Shown here: piece by piece, positions 43,658 to 47,294 of the stretch
How positions within the stretch are numbered: position 1 is the first letter of the stretch
Layout: each line of letters opens with the position of its first letter
NCBI RefSeq assembly: GCF_000373925.1
Contig: NZ_KB892764.1
Coordinates: 1 to 47,294, forward strand
Origin: Actinopolymorpha alba DSM 45243
GTDB lineage: Bacteria > Actinomycetota > Actinomycetes > Propionibacteriales > Actinopolymorphaceae
Length of the DNA stretch: 47,294 bases
Reading direction: 5' to 3'
Program-made: the position numbers and the translations under genes
Notes under the pieces: generated by a model
What the model was told of the DNA's origin: nothing
The model's input: only the letters and a program-made list of their open reading frames with translations
Databases searched by the model: none

Positions 43658-44305
43658 ATGGCTGTCCGCCTGTTGATCGCTGAGGACCACGCTGTGGTTC
43701 GGCAGGGTTTGCGGATGTTCCTGACGCTCGATGACGACATCGACGTTCTGGGGGAGGCGGTAAACGGCAGAGACGCGCTCGAACTCGCCCACCAGCTGGA
43801 GCCGGACGTCGTTCTCATGGATCTGCTGATGCCCGTCATGGACGGAATCAGCGCCACCGCGGCGATCCGGCGCGAACTGCCCGACGTCGAGGTGGTCGCC
43901 CTGACGAGCTTTCTCGAGGACCACCTGGTGGTCGACGCCTTACGGGCCGGTGCGATCGGATACCTGCTCAAGGACACCGATGCCGACGGGCTGCGGCGAG
44001 CGGTCCGGGCGGCGGCGTCGGGCCAGGTCCACCTGTCGCCGGCCGCGGCGGCCCGACTGGTGCGAGAACTCCGCGTACCGAGCAGCCCCGAGCACCTCAC
44101 CCGGCGCGAGGTGGAGGTTCTGATCCTTCTCGCCCGCGGCCGATCGAACAAGGAGATCGCGCGCGAGTTGTCCGTCGGGCAGCAGACCGTCAAAACCTAC
44201 GTCAGCAACATCCTCAGCAAGCTGAACGTCCAGAGCCGGACACAGGCCGCGTTGTACGCCGTACAGAGCGGCTTGGTATCGACGTACGAGCTAGCCCAGC
44301 AATGA
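43658..44305 (+). CDS. NarL/LuxR-type response regulator
   Basis: The 215-residue protein starts at ATG 43658 with GGGAGG upstream; the open frame back to 43538 is formed by the tandem repeat. The receiver has AEDHAVVRQG, D55 in VVLMDLLMPVMDG, a Thr in VVALTSFLE and K in YLLKDTDAD. The LuxR helix-turn-helix is LTRREVEVLILLARGRSNKEIARELSVGQQTVKTYVSNILSKLNVQSRTQ (read in two parts). The C-terminus STYELAQQ is encoded by the first copy of a three-fold repeat that continues into the gap before the kinase gene. The cognate kinase follows 43 bp downstream. The pair is divergent from the glycan cluster and is a possible regulator of it. Confidence 0.92.
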   Translation: MAVRLLIAEDHAVVRQGLRMFLTLDDDIDVLGEAVNGRDALELAHQLEPDVVLMDLLMPVMDGISATAAIRRELPDVEVVALTSFLEDHLVVDALRAGAIGYLLKDTDADGLRRAVRAAASGQVHLSPAAAARLVRELRVPSSPEHLTRREVEVLILLARGRSNKEIARELSVGQQTVKTYVSNILSKLNVQSRTQAALYAVQSGLVSTYELAQQ

Positions 44306-44350
44306 CGTACGAACTGGCCCCAAGATTGGCGTACGAACTGGTACAGCGAT
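44281..44350 (+). repeat. Three-fold 23-24 bp repeat across the regulator-kinase junction
   Basis: Three copies follow one another: 44281-44303 (GACGTACGAGCTAGCCCAGC...), 44304-44327 (GACGTACGAACTGGCCCCAAG...) and 44328-44350 (GGCGTACGAACTGGTACAGCG...). The shared core is G(A/G)CGTACGA(A/G)CT(A/G)G. The first copy encodes the last residues of the regulator, the others form the intergenic gap, and the third reaches into the kinase start codon at 44349. Confidence 0.75.
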
Positions 44351-45998
44351 GACCATACTTTCGAGCCGAAACTCTCTCGGCCACCGTGAGGGGCGCGCGC
44401 GGATCGATCCGCTGAGCGCTGTGGCCGAGGTCAACGAGGCGGTGCGTGACGGCCTGGACCGCGATGCCGTCCTGGCACTGATCGCCCGGCGGGCCCGCGA
44501 ACTCGTCGGCGCCTCCGCCTGCGCCGTGATGACTCTGGAAGAGGGGGAGGACCTGCTGGTCCGTGCGGTCGATGGTGCGGCCGTCCGCCAACTCAGGGGT
44601 ACCTGGGTGCCGACCGAAAACACCTTGGAGGGCGACGTCGTACGCAGCCAGCAGCCGATGACCGTCACGGACCTGGTCGACGACCGGGACGGCGTACCGC
44701 TCGCGGCGGTGGGACTGCGTTCGGTGTTGTTGGTTCCCGTACCCGGCTATGAGCGTCCCGGCGGAGTTATCCAGGTCGCCGACGGTGGGGGACGGCGGTT
44801 CACCGCCGAGGACGTGCGGGTGGTCAGCCTGTTCGCTCCGCACGTGGGCATGGAGGTCGAACACGATCGCGCGTGCAGCAACCTGGAGCGGCTGGCGATC
44901 ACAACGCCCGACACCAAACCGCTTGAGCAGACGCTCGACACCCTGACCCGCAGCGTCGTCGCGGCGACCGGTGCGCGGGCGTGTGCGGTGTACCTGCTCG
45001 ATGGTGACCTGTCGCTGCGGCTTTCCGCCTGTTACGGCCCGGTCGAGACGCTCGAGGCGGGCATGGCGGGAGTGGGATCGTCGGGAGTGCCGAACCTCGC
45101 TCAGGCGGCGATCGCGGCGCGGTCCCCGATCGTCCAGGAGGAGGTGCTGGCGGAGCTGGTGGGAGGGCGCCCGGAGTCGGCCGGGCCGCGGCGTCAGGGC
45201 TCGGCTGGGCGTGAAGCGGTGCTTGTCTGCGTTCCGTTGATGTCGCGTGGCGTCGTGTTGGGCGTCCTCTGCTCGCAGTGCCCGGCCGGTGAACATCCGA
45301 GCAAGCTCGAACTCGCGTACCTTTCCATCATCGCTGGGAAGGCGGCGTCGGCCGTGGACAGCTCGCAGTTGGTAGCGGCCGCCCAGGAGAAGGCCGCCCT
45401 GGAAGAGCGGCAGCGTCTCGCCCGCGAGCTCCACGACTCGGTGTCGCAGGCGTTGTACGGCATCGCGCTCGGCGCCCGCACCGCTCGTCAGGTTCTCGAC
45501 TACGCACCCGAGCAGGTCGATCAGCCGATCGGCTACATCCTTCAACTGGCCGAGGCGGGGCTTGCCGACATGCGGGCGCTGATCTTCGAGTTGCGACCGC
45601 AGGCGCTGGCCGAGGAGGGACTCGTCGTCGCGCTCCACAAACAACTTGCGGCGTTGCACGCCCGGCACGGCGTCGTGACGCATGCGGATCTCGGCACAGA
45701 ACCCGCCGCCGCACTCAAGGTGAAGCAGGCGTTCTATCGCATCGCCCAGGAGGCGTTGCAGAACATCGCGCGGCACGCCCACGCCCACCACGTCACGATG
45801 CGCCTGGACAGCAGTGCCGGCGAGCTTGTCCTGGAGATCAGCGACGACGGCACGGGATTCGACCCGAGCGCGTCGTTTCCGGGGCACTTGGGACTGCGTT
45901 CGATGCGGGAGCGGATCAACGAGATCGGCGGTGCGCTCGAGATCATCAGCGCACCGGGCGAGGGCACCCGGGTCCGCGCCCGAGGCAACAGCCGATAG
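44349..45998 (+). CDS. Soluble sensor kinase: GAF-GAF-HisKA_3-HATPase
   Basis: The protein has 549 residues and no membrane helix. Two GAF domains (about 30-180 and 190-345) precede a HisKA_3 domain with the phosphoacceptor His in LARELHDSVSQALYGIALGA and conserved LIFELRPQALAEEGLVVAL. The HATPase domain carries AFYRIAQEALQNIARHAHA, ISDDGTGFDPSASFPGHLGLRSMRERI and a G-rich end. The plan matches actinobacterial NarL-type kinases such as DevS-like proteins, but I see no haem-binding signature. The ATG at 44349 lies in the third copy of the repeat and has no strong ribosome site, so expression may depend on coupling to the regulator. Confidence 0.9.
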   Translation: MTILSSRNSLGHREGRARIDPLSAVAEVNEAVRDGLDRDAVLALIARRARELVGASACAVMTLEEGEDLLVRAVDGAAVRQLRGTWVPTENTLEGDVVRSQQPMTVTDLVDDRDGVPLAAVGLRSVLLVPVPGYERPGGVIQVADGGGRRFTAEDVRVVSLFAPHVGMEVEHDRACSNLERLAITTPDTKPLEQTLDTLTRSVVAATGARACAVYLLDGDLSLRLSACYGPVETLEAGMAGVGSSGVPNLAQAAIAARSPIVQEEVLAELVGGRPESAGPRRQGSAGREAVLVCVPLMSRGVVLGVLCSQCPAGEHPSKLELAYLSIIAGKAASAVDSSQLVAAAQEKAALEERQRLARELHDSVSQALYGIALGARTARQVLDYAPEQVDQPIGYILQLAEAGLADMRALIFELRPQALAEEGLVVALHKQLAALHARHGVVTHADLGTEPAAALKVKQAFYRIAQEALQNIARHAHAHHVTMRLDSSAGELVLEISDDGTGFDPSASFPGHLGLRSMRERINEIGGALEIISAPGEGTRVRARGNSR

Positions 45999-46090
45999 AC
46001 CGGGTTCGCCCTCGAGTGATCAGCGGTCCGATGCGAGCTGAAGCGCACGCGCTCGTCGCGGATCGGTGAATCTCTCCTGCTCCTGGCCTG

Positions 46091-47294
46091 TCAGGTTCGG
46101 AGTCGGTTGTTGCGGATGGGGTTGCGGTTGGGGTCGATCCATTCGGGTGGGGTGAATTCGGGTATGCCGTCGGCTGCTAGCTGGATTTGCCAGGTTCCTT
46201 GGTGGATGAGGCGGTGGTGGTAGCCGCAGAGCAAGACCCCGTTGGCCAGGATGGTCGGTCCGCCGCTCAACCAGGATTTGAGGTGGTGGCCGTGGCACCA
46301 GGCTGGTGGGCGGTCGCAGCCGGGGAACGCGCATCCGCGATCCCGTAGCTCCAGCAACTTGCGGAGGCGTCCGGTGAAGAATCTGGTGCCGTCGGAGAGG
46401 GCGACTTCGCCGTCGCGGATGCCGAACCAGCTGACTTTGGCGTCACACGCCCATTCTTGGACGGTGCGGGCGGAGACGTAGGTGCCGGTCCGGAGGAGTC
46501 GGCCGAGTCCGGTGCCGTTGACGAGGTTTTCGTCGGTGATGGTGACGACGATGTGGGGCTTCTCTCCACCCTGGGTGGGGGACTCTCCGGAGTTGAGGTA
46601 GCGGCGGACGAGCTCGTCGAGCGCCTCGCCTCTGCGTTGGGCGGCGCTTCGGGGGTCCAGCCCGTCGGCGGTTGTCGGGAGTGGTTTGGAGAGGAGCTCG
46701 ATGGCGGTGCGGAACCGGTCGGCCGCGATCGGGTCGAGCTTCCCGCGGATGTGGGTGCCGGAGCCGTCCGGGGCGTCGTACAGCGACAACTCACACCGCC
46801 GGGCAGCCTTGGCTTCTTCTTCGGAGAGCTTCTTCGCCAACACCTTGTCCGCCAAGTCCGGGTCCACAGCGTTCAACACCGCCCGACCCAGACCGGCAAG
46901 GTCTTTCGGGTCAAAAACCCGAGCATGCTCCACCAGCACCTGCTCGGCCTCGGCGCGTGTCTCCTGACCGGCTTCCTTCGGTAGATCGCGAATCGCCTTC
47001 GCAATCACGCGGGCGTGATCGGCGCTGATCTCACCCGCGTTCAACGCAAGCTGCACCAACGGCAGGGCAGTGTCGAGGTCGTTCGCCAGGCGCACCGCAG
47101 CCCGCGCGTGTTCGGGTCGCATCCGCAGCAGCGACGACAGCCAGGCGGCTGTGCTGGTCGCGCCAGCGGTACGGCCGAGGTCCTGCCGGTCCGCCTCGCG
47201 GATCACCTGAAGCTTGACCGCCTCCAGCTGCGCCGAGAGAGCCTCCAGGCTCATGAGCAGGCCGGTGAGCTCCTCGTCAGGAGTCGACCACAAC
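46091..47294 (-). CDS. DUF222 / 13E12-type HNH endonuclease domain protein, 5' end cut
   Basis: At least 400 residues are present, and the 5' end is beyond the right edge (a TTG at 47293 could also be the start, but the family usually has more N-terminal sequence). Residues 1-290 belong to DUF222 (SLEALSAQLEAVKLQVIREADRQ, ARAAVRLANDLDTALPLVQLALNAGEISADHARVIAKAI in parts). The C-terminus has an HNH motif: RDRGCAFPGCDRPPAWCHGHHLKSWLSGGPTILANGVLLCGYHHRLIHQGTW, with the His-Asn-His positions in CHGHH, NGVLLC and HHRLIH. These proteins are multicopy in actinobacteria and may be mobile. The downstream gap contains no other gene. Confidence 0.88.
   Translation of the reverse strand, partial: LWSTPDEELTGLLMSLEALSAQLEAVKLQVIREADRQDLGRTAGATSTAAWLSSLLRMRPEHARAAVRLANDLDTALPLVQLALNAGEISADHARVIAKAIRDLPKEAGQETRAEAEQVLVEHARVFDPKDLAGLGRAVLNAVDPDLADKVLAKKLSEEEAKAARRCELSLYDAPDGSGTHIRGKLDPIAADRFRTAIELLSKPLPTTADGLDPRSAAQRRGEALDELVRRYLNSGESPTQGGEKPHIVVTITDENLVNGTGLGRLLRTGTYVSARTVQEWACDAKVSWFGIRDGEVALSDGTRFFTGRLRKLLELRDRGCAFPGCDRPPAWCHGHHLKSWLSGGPTILANGVLLCGYHHRLIHQGTWQIQLAADGIPEFTPPEWIDPNRNPIRNNRLRT

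Noticed and set aside
42603-43676. 357-residue plus-strand open frame across the GtrA region
   Set aside because: It is antisense to the GtrA domain and runs through the repeat region; composition is not protein-like.

Overview
The window is high-GC DNA with GTG and TTG starts, strong GGAGG ribosome sites and dense same-strand 4-nt overlaps. The order mtrA ... mtrB-lpqB-comF-hpf ... secA, plus LpqB, an ECF41 sigma factor, a DUF6912 protein and a DUF222/HNH protein, marks it as chromosomal DNA of an actinomycete. A Propionibacteriales-like organism is plausible, but this is inference from gene content only. No rRNA, tRNA, CRISPR array or prophage was seen. The left edge cuts a transposase and the right edge cuts a 13E12-type HNH gene.

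Layout: (1) 0.3-5.9 kb, a leftward operon of a membrane protein, DUF4129, DUF4350, MoxR ATPase and DUF58. (2) 6.1-12.2 kb, mtrA, then an unusual TetR/RidA divergent pair, then mtrB-lpqB-comF. (3) 12.2-19.9 kb, a structured leader (candidate raiA RNA), long-form hpf, an orphan receiver, a YcaQ-like winged-helix protein, a double GNAT and secA, closed by a 23-bp perfect hairpin. (4) 20.0-25.0 kb, an Rv3235-like protein, a LysM membrane protein, a conserved protein of unknown function, a 77-residue excisionase/BldC-like DNA-binding protein, then a SAF (CpaB-like) and CpaE-like pair. Three matching tandem 10-bp repeats and a pair of DnaA boxes lie between these genes. (5) 25.0-35.3 kb, ECF41 sigma plus NmrA-like reductase, a PL8 polysaccharide lyase, a membrane protein with a cupredoxin-like lipoprotein, a WS/DGAT-like protein, a patatin, DUF6912 and an NTF2-like protein. 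(6) 35.3-46.0 kb, a leftward set: GtrA, GT2, GT39-like, a four-repeat surface protein, a small helical protein, a receiver-PAS-PAS-kinase and a NarL-type regulator. It faces a divergent second NarL-type regulator/GAF kinase pair.

How the parts work together: MtrA/MtrB/LpqB, SecA and the LysM protein concern the cell envelope and its coordination with growth. The 10-bp repeat family suggests that the small DNA-binding protein controls itself and its two neighbours. The GtrA-GT2-GT39 set looks like an envelope glycan pathway placed next to two two-component systems. The observations most worth following are the 10-bp repeat/HTH circuit (21.58-22.78 kb), the DnaA-box pair (22.79-22.86 kb), the candidate raiA RNA, the split mtrA/mtrB locus, and the glycan/two-component cluster with its 326-bp GtrA/GT2 reading-frame overlap.
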